From positions 1-49,976 of the forward strand of contig NZ_MJLT01000013.1 in the NCBI RefSeq assembly GCF_001766675.1: a stretch of DNA of 49,976 nucleotides. The letters are read 5' to 3'. Origin of the DNA: Arthrobacter sp. SW1 (GTDB taxonomy: Bacteria > Actinomycetota > Actinomycetes > Actinomycetales > Micrococcaceae). Numbering within the stretch: position 1 is the first letter of the stretch; the number at the start of each line of letters is the position of its first letter. Below, piece by piece: positions 1 to 8,015 of the stretch. The translations under genes were made by a program, and so were the position numbers. The notes below the pieces were generated by a model. That model was not told where the DNA came from. It saw only the letters and a program-made list of their open reading frames with translations, and ran no database searches.

Positions 1-951
1 CGCAAGCCCGAGTGGATCAAGGCCAAGGTCCAGATGGGGCCGGAGTTCGTCGGTTTGAAGAACCTGGTCAAAAAAGAAGGCCTGCACACCGTGTGCGAGG
101 AAGCCGGCTGCCCGAACATCTTCGAGTGCTGGGAAGACAAGGAAGCGACCTTCCTGATCGGCGGCTCCGAATGCACCCGCCGCTGCGACTTCTGCCAGAT
201 CGACACCGGCAAACCCTCACCCCTGGACCGCTTCGAACCCACCAAGGTCGCCCGCTCGGTGCAGTCCATGAACCTGCGCTACGCCACCGTCACCGGCGTG
301 GCCCGCGACGACCTCGAAGACGAAGGCGTCTGGCTCTACGCCGAAACCGTGCGCAAGATCCACGAACTGAACCCCAACACCGGCGTGGAGCTCCTCATCC
401 CGGACTTCTCCGGCAAACCCGAGCACATCAAGGCCATCTGCGACTCACAGCCGGAAGTGTTCGCGCACAACGTCGAAACCGTGCCGAGGATCTTCAAGCG
501 CATCCGCCCCGCCTTCCGCTACGAACGCTCCCTGGACGTCATCACCCAGGGCCGGAACCACGGCATGGTCACCAAGTCCAACCTGATCCTGGGCATGGGC
601 GAAACCCGCCAGGAAATCAGCGAGGCCCTCAAAGACCTGCACGAGGCCGGCTGCGACCTGATCACCATCACCCAGTACCTGCGCCCGAGCGAGCGGCACC
701 TGCCCGTGGACCGCTGGGTCAAGCCCCAGGAATTCGTCGAACTCGGCGAAGAAGCCGAAGCCCTGGGCTTCCTCGGCGTCATGTCCGGCCCCCTGGTCCG
801 TTCCTCCTACCGCGCCGGCCGGCTCTGGGCCACCGCCATGCGCAAAAAGGGCCGCGACATCCCCGAACACCTCGCCCACATCGCCGACGGCATCCAGGAC
901 TCCGGCACCACCCGTCAGGAAGCCAAAACCCTCCTCAGCCACGGCGCGTAA
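1..951 (+). CDS. lipA: Lipoyl synthase LipA (5' end cut by window edge)
   Basis: Radical SAM enzyme that inserts two sulfur atoms into protein-bound octanoyl groups to make the lipoyl cofactor of 2-oxoacid dehydrogenases and the glycine cleavage system. The frame is open from base 1, so the first residues lie outside the window; 316 residues are visible. The auxiliary 4Fe-4S cluster motif CX4CX5C is seen as [12 protein letters not shown], followed by the radical SAM CX3CX2C motif as C-TRR-C-DF-C. This double-cluster order is diagnostic of LipA. The C-terminal part contains the family's GLMVGLGET-like turn (here LILGMGET) and the conserved [11 protein letters not shown] segment. A strong hairpin follows the stop codon, so it ends a transcription unit. 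In actinobacteria lipB normally lies just upstream, which cannot be checked here. Identification is secure. Confidence 0.97.
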   Translation, partial: RKPEWIKAKVQMGPEFVGLKNLVKKEGLHTVCEEAGCPNIFECWEDKEATFLIGGSECTRRCDFCQIDTGKPSPLDRFEPTKVARSVQSMNLRYATVTGVARDDLEDEGVWLYAETVRKIHELNPNTGVELLIPDFSGKPEHIKAICDSQPEVFAHNVETVPRIFKRIRPAFRYERSLDVITQGRNHGMVTKSNLILGMGETRQEISEALKDLHEAGCDLITITQYLRPSERHLPVDRWVKPQEFVELGEEAEALGFLGVMSGPLVRSSYRAGRLWATAMRKKGRDIPEHLAHIADGIQDSGTTRQEAKTLLSHGA

Positions 952-968
952 CATCACCAAAGCACACG

Positions 969-1003
969 GGACCGGATGCCTTCCTACAGGCATCCGGTCC
1001 TTC
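969..1003 (+). terminator. Hairpin downstream of lipA
   Basis: A perfect 12-bp inverted repeat (GGACCGGATGCC, 969-980, with its complement at 989-1000) encloses an 8-nt loop and is followed by a short T-containing tract (TTCGTC). It lies 17 bases after the lipA stop and 24 bases before the next start. It is probably a Rho-independent terminator with a weak T tail, typical of high-GC genomes. Confidence 0.7.
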
Positions 1004-1027
1004 GTCATCACGTAGAATTAAGGCACT

Positions 1028-1780
1028 ATGGCGAAATCCCCTGACTCCAGCAAACCGACCCCCTCGGCAGCCGACGCTCCGAAGCGCGGGTTGTTCTCCC
1101 GCAAGCCCAAGGAAGCCAAGGCCAAGAAGCCGAGCCAGCTCAAGCAGATCGGCGAGGTCTTCAAGATGACCCGCCGCAGCGATCCCCAGGTCGTCCTGCT
1201 CATGGTGCTGGCGTTCCTGGGCGTCGTCGCGGTCAGCCTCCTGATCGGCTTCCTCCTGCAGAACCCGATCACCGGCTTGATCATCGGCATTCCGCTGGGC
1301 CTGCTGGCCGCCGTCTTCATCCTCTCCCGCCGTGCCGAACGCGCCGCGTTCGCACAGATCGAGAACCAGCCCGGCGCCTCGGGCGCCGCACTCGGTACGC
1401 TCCGCCGCGGCTGGATCACCGAGCAGCAGCCGGTGGCTGTCAACCCGCGAACGCAGGATGCCGTCTTCCGCGCCATCGGCCGTCCCGGCGTCGTACTGGT
1501 CAGCGAAGGCCCTTCGCACCGGGTGAAGCCGCTGCTCGAAGCCGAGCGCAAGAAGCTCTCCCGCATCCTGCCGAACGTCACGATCCACATGATTGAGAGC
1601 GGCCGCGGCGAAGGCCAGGTACCCATCAGCCAGGTAGCCAAGACAATGAACAAGCTCAAGAACGAGCTCACCAAGGTTGAAGTCAGCGCCGTCAGCAAGC
1701 GCATCAGCTCGCTGGGCAACCGCCTGCCGATCCCGAAGGGCATCGACCCCTACAAGGCACGGCCCCAGCGCGGACGCTAG
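1028..1780 (+). CDS. DUF4191 domain-containing membrane protein
   Basis: A 250-residue protein matching the actinobacterial DUF4191 family, whose members usually sit directly downstream of lipA, as here. The first 45 residues are hydrophilic and rich in Lys, Pro and Ala. Two adjacent membrane segments follow (about residues 57-78 and 82-99), then a soluble C-terminal domain of about 145 residues containing GRPGVVLVSEG and ending in basic residues. The topology suggests a hairpin in the membrane with both ends in the cytoplasm. The biochemical role is unknown; no catalytic motif is visible. The link to lipoate metabolism rests on gene order alone. ATG start at 1028, 76 bases after lipA and behind its terminator, so it may have its own promoter. 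Confidence 0.85.
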   Translation: MAKSPDSSKPTPSAADAPKRGLFSRKPKEAKAKKPSQLKQIGEVFKMTRRSDPQVVLLMVLAFLGVVAVSLLIGFLLQNPITGLIIGIPLGLLAAVFILSRRAERAAFAQIENQPGASGAALGTLRRGWITEQQPVAVNPRTQDAVFRAIGRPGVVLVSEGPSHRVKPLLEAERKKLSRILPNVTIHMIESGRGEGQVPISQVAKTMNKLKNELTKVEVSAVSKRISSLGNRLPIPKGIDPYKARPQRGR

Positions 1781-1789
1781 ACCAAGGCC

Positions 1790-1837
1790 TTAAAGCGAAA
1801 GAACCGTTCCCTGCAGGGAGCGGTTCTTTCGCTTTAA
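1790..1837. terminator. Bidirectional terminator between DUF4191 and RDD genes
   Basis: A perfect 17-bp inverted repeat (TTAAAGCGAAAGAACCG at 1790-1806 and its complement at 1821-1837) surrounds an inner palindrome TCCCTGCAGGGA. The A-rich left arm and T-rich right arm supply a U tract on either strand, as expected between convergent genes. Confidence 0.88.
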
Positions 1838-1849
1838 ATACCCGGCCTG

Positions 1850-2287
1850 CTACATCCGGATCAGGATGGTGTCCATGGCCTTGTCGTGGAGCCCGCGGTG
1901 GTCCGGGTCGAAGATGACCGCGGGAATGACCAGGCACAGCAGCAGGGCGCGGACCAGTGCGGCAAGGGGGCCGGCAGGGCCGCCGCCCAGCTTCACCACG
2001 TGGATGCCGGCAATGCGGTGTCCGATGCTGTAGCCCAAAGTGCCGATCAGGAGGATCTGTTCAGCAGCGAATACCGCGAGGGTGGCCCACTGGTTGCCGC
2101 CGAAGGCGAAGTTGCTGATGAGCAGCGCCAGCCCCCAGTCAATGCAGATGGCCAGGATGCGCCGGCCGGCACGGGCCATGGAGCCCGGGCCGGACTCCGG
2201 CAGGCCCAGCCGCTCCCCCGGATACTTGGAAATGCCGGACGTGTCCGGGCCGGTGAGCCATGAGCCAAGATCTTTACGTGAAACCAC
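1850..2287 (-). CDS. RDD family membrane protein
   Basis: A 145-residue protein with the RDD-family layout: a conserved Arg near the first membrane segment (GRRILAICIDWGLALL, about residues 41-57), a second segment (LAVFAAEQILLIGTLGY), the GHRIAGIHVV motif, and a final hydrophobic stretch before FDPDHRGLHDKAMDT. The closing D-x-x-x-R-G-L-H-D motif is a hallmark of the family. Members are small integral membrane proteins of mostly unknown role; some have been linked to ion transport. It lies divergently upstream of glnA, an arrangement common in actinobacteria. The GTG start at 2287 has no strong ribosome site, so the exact N terminus is uncertain. Confidence 0.85.
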   Translation of the reverse strand: MVSRKDLGSWLTGPDTSGISKYPGERLGLPESGPGSMARAGRRILAICIDWGLALLISNFAFGGNQWATLAVFAAEQILLIGTLGYSIGHRIAGIHVVKLGGGPAGPLAALVRALLLCLVIPAVIFDPDHRGLHDKAMDTILIRM

Positions 2288-2605
2288 CAGTCAAGTTTAA
2301 CGGCATCACCATGGCGTTCCCGACGGCGGCCGCCGCGTTCGGGGCCAGCGCCGCTTTGCTGCCGCGGAAGGCAGTCGCATTGCGGACGGCATGGACCGCC
2401 GGCCGTGCTGCCAGTAGCGTTTACACAGCAGGCGGTTCTGTAACCTGCCTGAAACAATGCCGATACTCCCGGGAAACTCCGTATCCCTAAGGTTGTATAA
2501 GTTGCTAGCCACCGCACCGGGGATACCTCTTTGTGTTCCGCCGGCTTCGGTTTTCGCTGGATCAGACGGCAAGTGGCCGTTCCCTGTTATGCGTTAGGAG
2601 CATAG
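2288..2605 (+). promoter_or_regulatory. glnA upstream region with GlnR-type site
   Basis: This 318-base gap holds no convincing gene. It contains GTAAC (2440-2444), six bases, then GAAAC (2451-2455), which matches the actinobacterial GlnR consensus GTNAC-N6-GAAAC exactly. A further TTTAC lies at 2420-2424, 20 bases upstream, and may be a degenerate second site. The start codon of glnA is 150 bases downstream, preceded by the ribosome site TTAGGAGC. This suggests nitrogen-dependent control by GlnR; the regulator gene itself is not in the window. Confidence 0.55.
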
Positions 2606-4030
2606 ATGTTCAAGACTGCGGAAGAAGTTCTCCAGTTCATCAAGGAAGAAGACGTCAAGTTCGTCGATATCCGCTTCACCGACCTGCCCGGCGTCCAGCA
2701 GCACTTCAACGTGCCGGCCAAGAGCGTTGACCTGGACTTCTTCGTTCACGGCCAGCTGTTCGATGGTTCTTCCATCCGCGGTTTCCAGGGCATCGCCGAA
2801 TCGGACATGCAGCTGATTCCGGATGTTACTTCCGCTTTCATCGACACCTTCCGCATCGAGAAGACCCTCGCGCTGAACTTCTCCATCGTGAACCCGCGGA
2901 CCGGCGACCCGTACCACCGCGACCCGCGCGGCGTTGCCGAGAAGGCTGAGGCCTACCTCGCCTCCACCGGCATTGCCGACACCGCATTCTTCGCTCCCGA
3001 GGCCGAGTTCTTCGTCTTCGACAACGTCCAGTACGAGTCCTCCCCGCAGGGCAGCTTCTACAAGATCGATTCCGAGGAAGCCTACTGGAACACCGGCCGC
3101 AAGGAAGAAGGCGGCAACCTCGGCCACAAGACCCCGGTCAAGGGCGGTTACTTCCCCGTCTCCCCCACCGACAAGCAGGCTGACCTGCGCGACGCCATGT
3201 GCGTTGAGCTGGACAAGGCCGGCCTCGTCGTCGAGCGTTCGCACCACGAAGTTGCTTCCGCCGGCCAGGCTGAAATCAACTACAAGTTCACCACGCTGAC
3301 CGCGGCTGCCGACGACCTGCAGAAGTTCAAGTACATCATCAAGAACACCGCCGACGCCTGGGGCAAGTCCGTCACCTTCATGCCGAAGCCGGTCTTCGGT
3401 GACAACGGCTCGGGCATGCACTGCCACCAGTCGCTGTGGAGCAACGGCGAACCGCTGTTCTACGACGAGAAGGGCTACGCCGGCCTTTCCGACACCGCCC
3501 GCTGGTACATCGGCGGCCTGCTGAAGCACGCTTCCGCCGTCCTGGCCTTCACCAACCCGACGGTCAACTCCTACCGCCGCCTGGTCAAGGGCTTCGAAGC
3601 CCCCGTCAACATGGTCTACTCGCAGGGCAACCGCTCCGCCGGTATCCGTATCCCGATCACGGGCTCCAACCCGAAGGCCAAGCGCATTGAGTTCCGCGCG
3701 CCGGACCCCTCCTCCAACCCGTACCTGGCCTTCGCTGCCCAGCTGATGGCCGGCATCGACGGCATCCGCAACCGCATCGAGCCCCCGGCTCCGATCGACA
3801 AGGACCTCTACGAGCTCCCCGCAGAGGAAGCCAAGGACATCCCGAAGGCTCCGGGCTCCCTTGAGGAAGCACTCGAGGCCCTGCGCGAGGACAACGAGTT
3901 CCTGCAGGCCGGTGGCGTCTTCACCCAGGACCTGATCGACGCCTGGATCGAGTACAAGTACGAGAACGAGATCAAGCCGCTGTCCCTGCGCCCGAACCCC
4001 TACGAGTTCGAGCTCTACTACGGCGTCTAA
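2606..4030 (+). CDS. glnA: Type I glutamine synthetase GlnA (adenylylatable)
   Basis: ATP-dependent glutamine synthetase, the main enzyme of ammonium assimilation; a cytosolic dodecamer in this family. The 474-residue length is typical of GSI-beta. Visible landmarks are the N-terminal beta-grasp part with [11 protein letters not shown], the metal- and substrate-binding EAEFF segment, the ATP loop [12 protein letters not shown], the flexible loop region NRSAGIRIP, and the C-terminal [12 protein letters not shown]. The adenylylation site is present as DLYELPAEE with Tyr402, so GlnE can switch it off. The glnE gene lies 1 kb downstream on the other strand. The upstream GlnR-type site suggests induction on nitrogen limitation. 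Start ATG follows AGGAG. A strong terminator follows, so it is probably transcribed alone. Confidence 0.98.
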   Translation: MFKTAEEVLQFIKEEDVKFVDIRFTDLPGVQQHFNVPAKSVDLDFFVHGQLFDGSSIRGFQGIAESDMQLIPDVTSAFIDTFRIEKTLALNFSIVNPRTGDPYHRDPRGVAEKAEAYLASTGIADTAFFAPEAEFFVFDNVQYESSPQGSFYKIDSEEAYWNTGRKEEGGNLGHKTPVKGGYFPVSPTDKQADLRDAMCVELDKAGLVVERSHHEVASAGQAEINYKFTTLTAAADDLQKFKYIIKNTADAWGKSVTFMPKPVFGDNGSGMHCHQSLWSNGEPLFYDEKGYAGLSDTARWYIGGLLKHASAVLAFTNPTVNSYRRLVKGFEAPVNMVYSQGNRSAGIRIPITGSNPKAKRIEFRAPDPSSNPYLAFAAQLMAGIDGIRNRIEPPAPIDKDLYELPAEEAKDIPKAPGSLEEALEALREDNEFLQAGGVFTQDLIDAWIEYKYENEIKPLSLRPNPYEFELYYGV

Positions 4031-4051
4031 GCCTCCCGGCTCCGCATGCAC

Positions 4052-4096
4052 AAAGGACGGCCACAGCTTCCCAGCTGTGGCCGTCCTTTTGTTTTG
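4052..4096 (+). terminator. Strong Rho-independent terminator after glnA
   Basis: A perfect 17-bp stem (AAAGGACGGCCACAGCT at 4052-4068, complement at 4073-4089) with a 4-nt loop TCCC is followed by TTTTGTTTTG. It is one of the most canonical terminators in the window and lies 22 bases after the glnA stop codon. Confidence 0.93.
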
Positions 4097-4152
4097 CCTG
4101 TTTTCCCGTTTGAATGGGGCTTAAGGAACCGTGCCAACGTTTGGGGGAAACA

Positions 4153-4479
4153 ATGAAGAAGAAGTGGACCATCCTGCTGGTCTTGTCCGGCCTGGCTTTC
4201 GCGGCCTGTGTGCTGATCCTGCCCGGCCCGCTCGCGGCGGTCGTCGGAGGAAAGGCCGACGGCGGAGCGACGGTCATGTTCGTGCTCGGCCTGGTGCTGC
4301 TGGCGGACTCACTCGGCTTGCTCGCCGTCGGGCTCCGGTTGCGGTCCCGGGACCTGAACACACCCCGCACGTACGACAACCGCGAAGGGATGGCATCCGA
4401 TGCCGACCGGAAGCCGAACCCGTACGACATGCCGAGCGCTCTGAACCAGGCCCAGATGGGACATCACGGGCCGCAGTAG
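4153..4479 (+). CDS. Small membrane protein of unknown function
   Basis: A 108-residue protein with two hydrophobic segments (about residues 4-28, WTILLVLSGLAF onward, and 38-59, VMFVLGLVLLADSLGLLAV), followed by a polar, Arg/Asp-rich tail of about 45 residues. No family is recognised. The frame is open from 4114, but the ATG at 4153 is preceded by GGGGGAAA at a good distance and begins with MKKKW, a typical membrane-protein start, so it is preferred. It lies behind the glnA terminator and 13 bases before the Nudix gene, so the two are probably co-transcribed. The polar tail is likely cytoplasmic. Confidence 0.7.
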   Translation: MKKKWTILLVLSGLAFAACVLILPGPLAAVVGGKADGGATVMFVLGLVLLADSLGLLAVGLRLRSRDLNTPRTYDNREGMASDADRKPNPYDMPSALNQAQMGHHGPQ

Positions 4480-4492
4480 CTAGAGTTGCGGC

Positions 4493-4978
4493 ATGCCCGA
4501 ACTCAGCCCTGAAAGCCGCGAATACTTCCGTACGCTCCCCCGCCGGCGCGTGGCCGCGGGCCTGGTGATCCGCGACGACGGCGGCCGGGTCCTCGCGGTG
4601 AAGCCCAACTACAAGGACGGATGGCTCCTGCCCGGCGGCACGGTGGATGCCGGCGAGGCTCCGCGTGCGGCAGCCCGCCGCGAAGGGCGCGAGGAGCTGG
4701 GCCTCGACATCGTTCCCGGAGCGCTGCTCATCATCGGCCACTCGGCGTTTCCGTCACCGATCGGCGACGGCCTGAACTTCCTGTACGACGGCGGGGTCCT
4801 CCCGGCCGGTGCGCAGATCGCCTTGCAGGAGGAAGAACTCACCGAATGGCGTTTCGTTGCGGAGGAGGAGTTCCCCGGATACTTCGGCGTCCATGGCGCC
4901 TTCCACGTCGCGTCGGCGCTGACCGGCCTGCGTGAAGGCCGCGTGGTCGAACTGCAGGACCGCGAAGAAGTCATCTGA
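4493..4978 (+). CDS. Nudix hydrolase
   Basis: A 161-residue single-domain protein with the Nudix box GX5EX7REUXEEXGU. It is visible as G-TVDAG-E, then seven residues, then REGREELGL, at about residues 44-66. The position usually occupied by a hydrophobic residue after RE is Gly, a small deviation. The catalytic glutamates of the REXXEE helix are all present. Nudix enzymes hydrolyse nucleoside diphosphates linked to another group; the substrate cannot be predicted from sequence alone. It follows the small membrane protein by 13 bases and converges with glnE, with only 16 bases between stop codons and no obvious hairpin. Confidence 0.88.
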   Translation: MPELSPESREYFRTLPRRRVAAGLVIRDDGGRVLAVKPNYKDGWLLPGGTVDAGEAPRAAARREGREELGLDIVPGALLIIGHSAFPSPIGDGLNFLYDGGVLPAGAQIALQEEELTEWRFVAEEEFPGYFGVHGAFHVASALTGLREGRVVELQDREEVI

Positions 4979-4994
4979 GGCTGCCGGGGCCGGA

Positions 4995-7900
4995 CTACTG
5001 GCCGTAAAACTCCCGTTCGAACACGGCCCGGGTTCGCCGGCTCATCCGCAGGTAGTCCTCCTCGAAGACCGCGGCCTGCCCGGGGGCATAGCCGCACCAC
5101 CTGGCCACGGCCTCAAGGTCGCGCCGCGAGGCGGGCAGCAGATCGGAGGCCCGGCCGGTGCAGATGACGTTGGCCGAACGGATCCGGCTGGCCAGGCGCC
5201 AGGTGCCGCGCAGCAGGTCAACGTCGTCTTTGCCTATCAGTCCGAGCTCCTCAACCGCATCCAAGGCCGCCATGGTGGAAGTAGTGCGCAGGGCGGAGTG
5301 CTTCCCCGCGTGCTGGAGCTGCAGCAGCTGGACGAGCCACTCGACGTCGCTGAGGCCTCCCCGGCCCAGCTTCACATGCCGCGCCGGGTCCGCCCCGCGC
5401 GGCAGCCGTTCGGATTCGACGCGGGCCTTGATGCGCCGGATCTCGCGCAGCTCGCTGTCGGCCAACGTCTCCGGGTACCGGATCGGATCGATCAGGGCGA
5501 CGAAGTCCTCCGCCAGTCCGTCATCGCCTGCCATGGGTTGGGCCCGCAGGAGCGCCTGGGCTTCCCAGACGAGCGACCAGCGCCGGTAATACTCGGCGTA
5601 GGAATCCAAGGAGCGCACCATGGCGCCGTTCTTGCCCTCGGGCCGCAGGTCGGCGTCAACGGCAAGAACCCGCTCGGCCATGATGGCCGGCTTCAGGGGC
5701 TGGGTCAGCAGGCTCGAAAGCTGCGCGACGATCGCCAGGGCTTGTTTCTGGGCTTCTTCATCCGTCGCGCCCGGCTCGGCCCGATGGACATACATGACGT
5801 CCGCATCGGAACCATAGCCGATTTCCCGCCCGCCCTGGCGGCCCATTGCGACGACCAGCACGCGCGTCTTGAGCGGGCCGCCGTCGGACACTATGTTTTC
5901 GGCGACATGCAGCGCACCGAGCACGGCAGCCCGGTCAGCGTCCGCGAGGGCTGCACCCACCGCGTCCTGGTCAAGGAGGCCGGAGCTGTCCGCAATGGCG
6001 ATGCGCAGGATTTCCCGGCGCCGGATCAGCCGGATGAGGCGCATGGCGCTTTCCGGCTCGGCATGCCGGGACATTTTCGACTGGATTTCCTGCCACTGTG
6101 CCTCGAAGGACAGCGGCCGGAGTTCCTTGTCGTTGCCCAACCAGGCGACGGACTCCGGCGAAACCTCCAAGAGGTCGGCGATCAGCCGCGAGTTGGACAG
6201 CACATGGCAGAGCCGTTCCGCCGCGGCCTGCGAATCGCGCAGCATGCCGAGGTACCAGTGCGTGGTTCCGAGGGCCTCGCTGACGCGGCGGAAGGCGAGC
6301 AGGCCGGCGTCGGGGTCAACACCTTCGGCGAGCCAGCCGAGCAGGATGGGCAGCAGCTGCCGCTGCAAGGCCGCACGGCGGCTGACGCCCGCGGTGAGTG
6401 CCTCGATATGGCGCATGGCACCCTGCGGGTCGCGGTAGCCCAATGCCGCAAGGCGGCCCTGCGCCGCTTCGGGGCTGAGCTTTGCGTCTTCGCTGCTGAG
6501 GCTGGCCGCAGTGTTGAGCAGCGGCCGGTAGAAGATGCGCTCATGGAGTTCCCGCACGGAGCGCTTCGTTTTCTGCCACGTACCGAGGAGGGCGTCCGGG
6601 TGGGGACGCTCCGAGGAAAAAGGTCCCAGCACGGCTTTCGCGAGGAAGCGCTGGGCATCCTCGCTGACGGGCATCAGGTGGGTTCGGCGCAGTTGGAACA
6701 GTTGGATGCGGTGCTCGAGCAGGCGCAGGTAACGGTAGGCGCTGTCGAAGGCCGCGGCGTCGGCACGGCCGATGTAACCGCCGGATGACAGTGCGGCGAT
6801 GGCCGACGTCGTGTCCCGGCAGCGCAGCGACTCATCCGATTTTCCGTGCACCAACTGCAGCAGCTGCACGGTGAACTCGACGTCCCGCAGGCCGCCGGGG
6901 CCAAGCTTGATCTGGCGTTGTTCCTCCGCCGGGGCGATGTTGTCGGTGACGCGGCGGCGCATGGCCTGGACCGACTCCACGAAGCCTTCACGTCCGGACG
7001 AAGCCCAGACGAGGGGCTGGACGGCGGCCTCGTAACGCTCGCCGAGCTCACGGTCCCCGGCGATGGTGCGGGCCTTGAGCAGCGCCTGGAATTCCCAGCT
7101 GTCCGCCCAGCGCGCGTAGTAGCTCAGGTGCGACGGCAGCGTCCGCACCAAGGGACCGGACTTCCCTTCCGGCCGGAGGTTGGCGTCCACCTCCCAGAGG
7201 CCCGGCTCGGGCGCCGTGGAGGAAATTGCGCGGGAAATCCCGCTCGCCAGCGCTGTTCCGATCGTTGCGGCGCGGGCATCGTCCAGGCCCTGCGCTTCGA
7301 TGACATAGATGACGTCGACGTCGGAAATGTAGTTCAGTTCGCGGGCCCCGCATTTGCCCATGCCGATGACGGCGAGCCTGACGGCGGCCACCTCCGCCGG
7401 GTCGAAGGTGGCGGCGGCTTCCGCGCGCGACACGGCAAGGGCGGCCTCGATAGCGGCCCCGGCGAGGTCCGCGAGTTCGGCGCCGACGATCGGCATCGCA
7501 TCCTGCGGGCTGGCGGCGCACAGGTCCCTGATGGCAAGCTCGGTCAGGCCGCGGCGGTATGCGGTGCGCAAGGCCGCGTAGGCAGCCGTCCCGGTCAACC
7601 CGGCCACCGGGCGCGGCGAGGAGGCGTCGGCACGGACCGAGGCAAGCAGCTTCGCGCGGAGCACGGACGGATCCTGGGCCTGCGGCTCGGGGCTGATCCG
7701 TTCCTCGAAAACGTCAAGGTGCTCAGGATGCCGGATGAGGAACTCGCCCAACGCCTCGGAGGCGCCAAGGAGCCGGTACAACGGTTCGCTGCGGTCCAGG
7801 CCGGCGGACGCCAAGTCGCGCAGGGGCGGGTGCTTCTCGATCAGCCGCACCAGGGTCTGCAGGGCCGTATCCGGGCTCGCGCTCAGGTACAGGCCGTCGA

Positions 7901-8006
7901 AAAGGGTTTCCTGGTCGATCCCGTCGAGTTCGCGGGCGGCAAGGAAACGCTCCCCCTTGTCCAGGTCGCTGAAGCCGGCCGAAATGAGCCGGCGTGCCAG
8001 GCTCAT
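4995..8006 (-). CDS. glnE: Bifunctional glutamine synthetase adenylyltransferase/deadenylase GlnE
   Basis: Attaches AMP to, and removes it from, the conserved tyrosine of glutamine synthetase. The 1003-residue protein has two copies of the nucleotidyltransferase core. The first is near residues 218-240 (GMGKCGARELNYISDVDVIYV) and represents the deadenylylating half. The second is near residue 730 (GGREIGYGSDADVMYV) and represents the adenylylating half. Both keep the SDxD metal-binding pair. Each core is followed by a helical GlnD-linker type region (KLGPGGLRDVEFTVQLLQ and KLGRGGLSDVEWLVQLLQ). It starts 9 bases after glnA2, so the two form an operon. No PII protein gene is seen nearby. The target with the best site is GlnA at 2606-4030. 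Confidence 0.97.
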   Translation of the reverse strand: MSLARRLISAGFSDLDKGERFLAARELDGIDQETLFDGLYLSASPDTALQTLVRLIEKHPPLRDLASAGLDRSEPLYRLLGASEALGEFLIRHPEHLDVFEERISPEPQAQDPSVLRAKLLASVRADASSPRPVAGLTGTAAYAALRTAYRRGLTELAIRDLCAASPQDAMPIVGAELADLAGAAIEAALAVSRAEAAATFDPAEVAAVRLAVIGMGKCGARELNYISDVDVIYVIEAQGLDDARAATIGTALASGISRAISSTAPEPGLWEVDANLRPEGKSGPLVRTLPSHLSYYARWADSWEFQALLKARTIAGDRELGERYEAAVQPLVWASSGREGFVESVQAMRRRVTDNIAPAEEQRQIKLGPGGLRDVEFTVQLLQLVHGKSDESLRCRDTTSAIAALSSGGYIGRADAAAFDSAYRYLRLLEHRIQLFQLRRTHLMPVSEDAQRFLAKAVLGPFSSERPHPDALLGTWQKTKRSVRELHERIFYRPLLNTAASLSSEDAKLSPEAAQGRLAALGYRDPQGAMRHIEALTAGVSRRAALQRQLLPILLGWLAEGVDPDAGLLAFRRVSEALGTTHWYLGMLRDSQAAAERLCHVLSNSRLIADLLEVSPESVAWLGNDKELRPLSFEAQWQEIQSKMSRHAEPESAMRLIRLIRRREILRIAIADSSGLLDQDAVGAALADADRAAVLGALHVAENIVSDGGPLKTRVLVVAMGRQGGREIGYGSDADVMYVHRAEPGATDEEAQKQALAIVAQLSSLLTQPLKPAIMAERVLAVDADLRPEGKNGAMVRSLDSYAEYYRRWSLVWEAQALLRAQPMAGDDGLAEDFVALIDPIRYPETLADSELREIRRIKARVESERLPRGADPARHVKLGRGGLSDVEWLVQLLQLQHAGKHSALRTTSTMAALDAVEELGLIGKDDVDLLRGTWRLASRIRSANVICTGRASDLLPASRRDLEAVARWCGYAPGQAAVFEEDYLRMSRRTRAVFEREFYGQ

Positions 8007-8015
8007 CCCGCCCGC

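Noticed and set aside
12..1169. A 385-codon open frame overlapping lipA in another phase
   Set aside because: It is Arg/Pro/His-rich, as expected from a shifted high-GC frame, and runs across the terminator after lipA.
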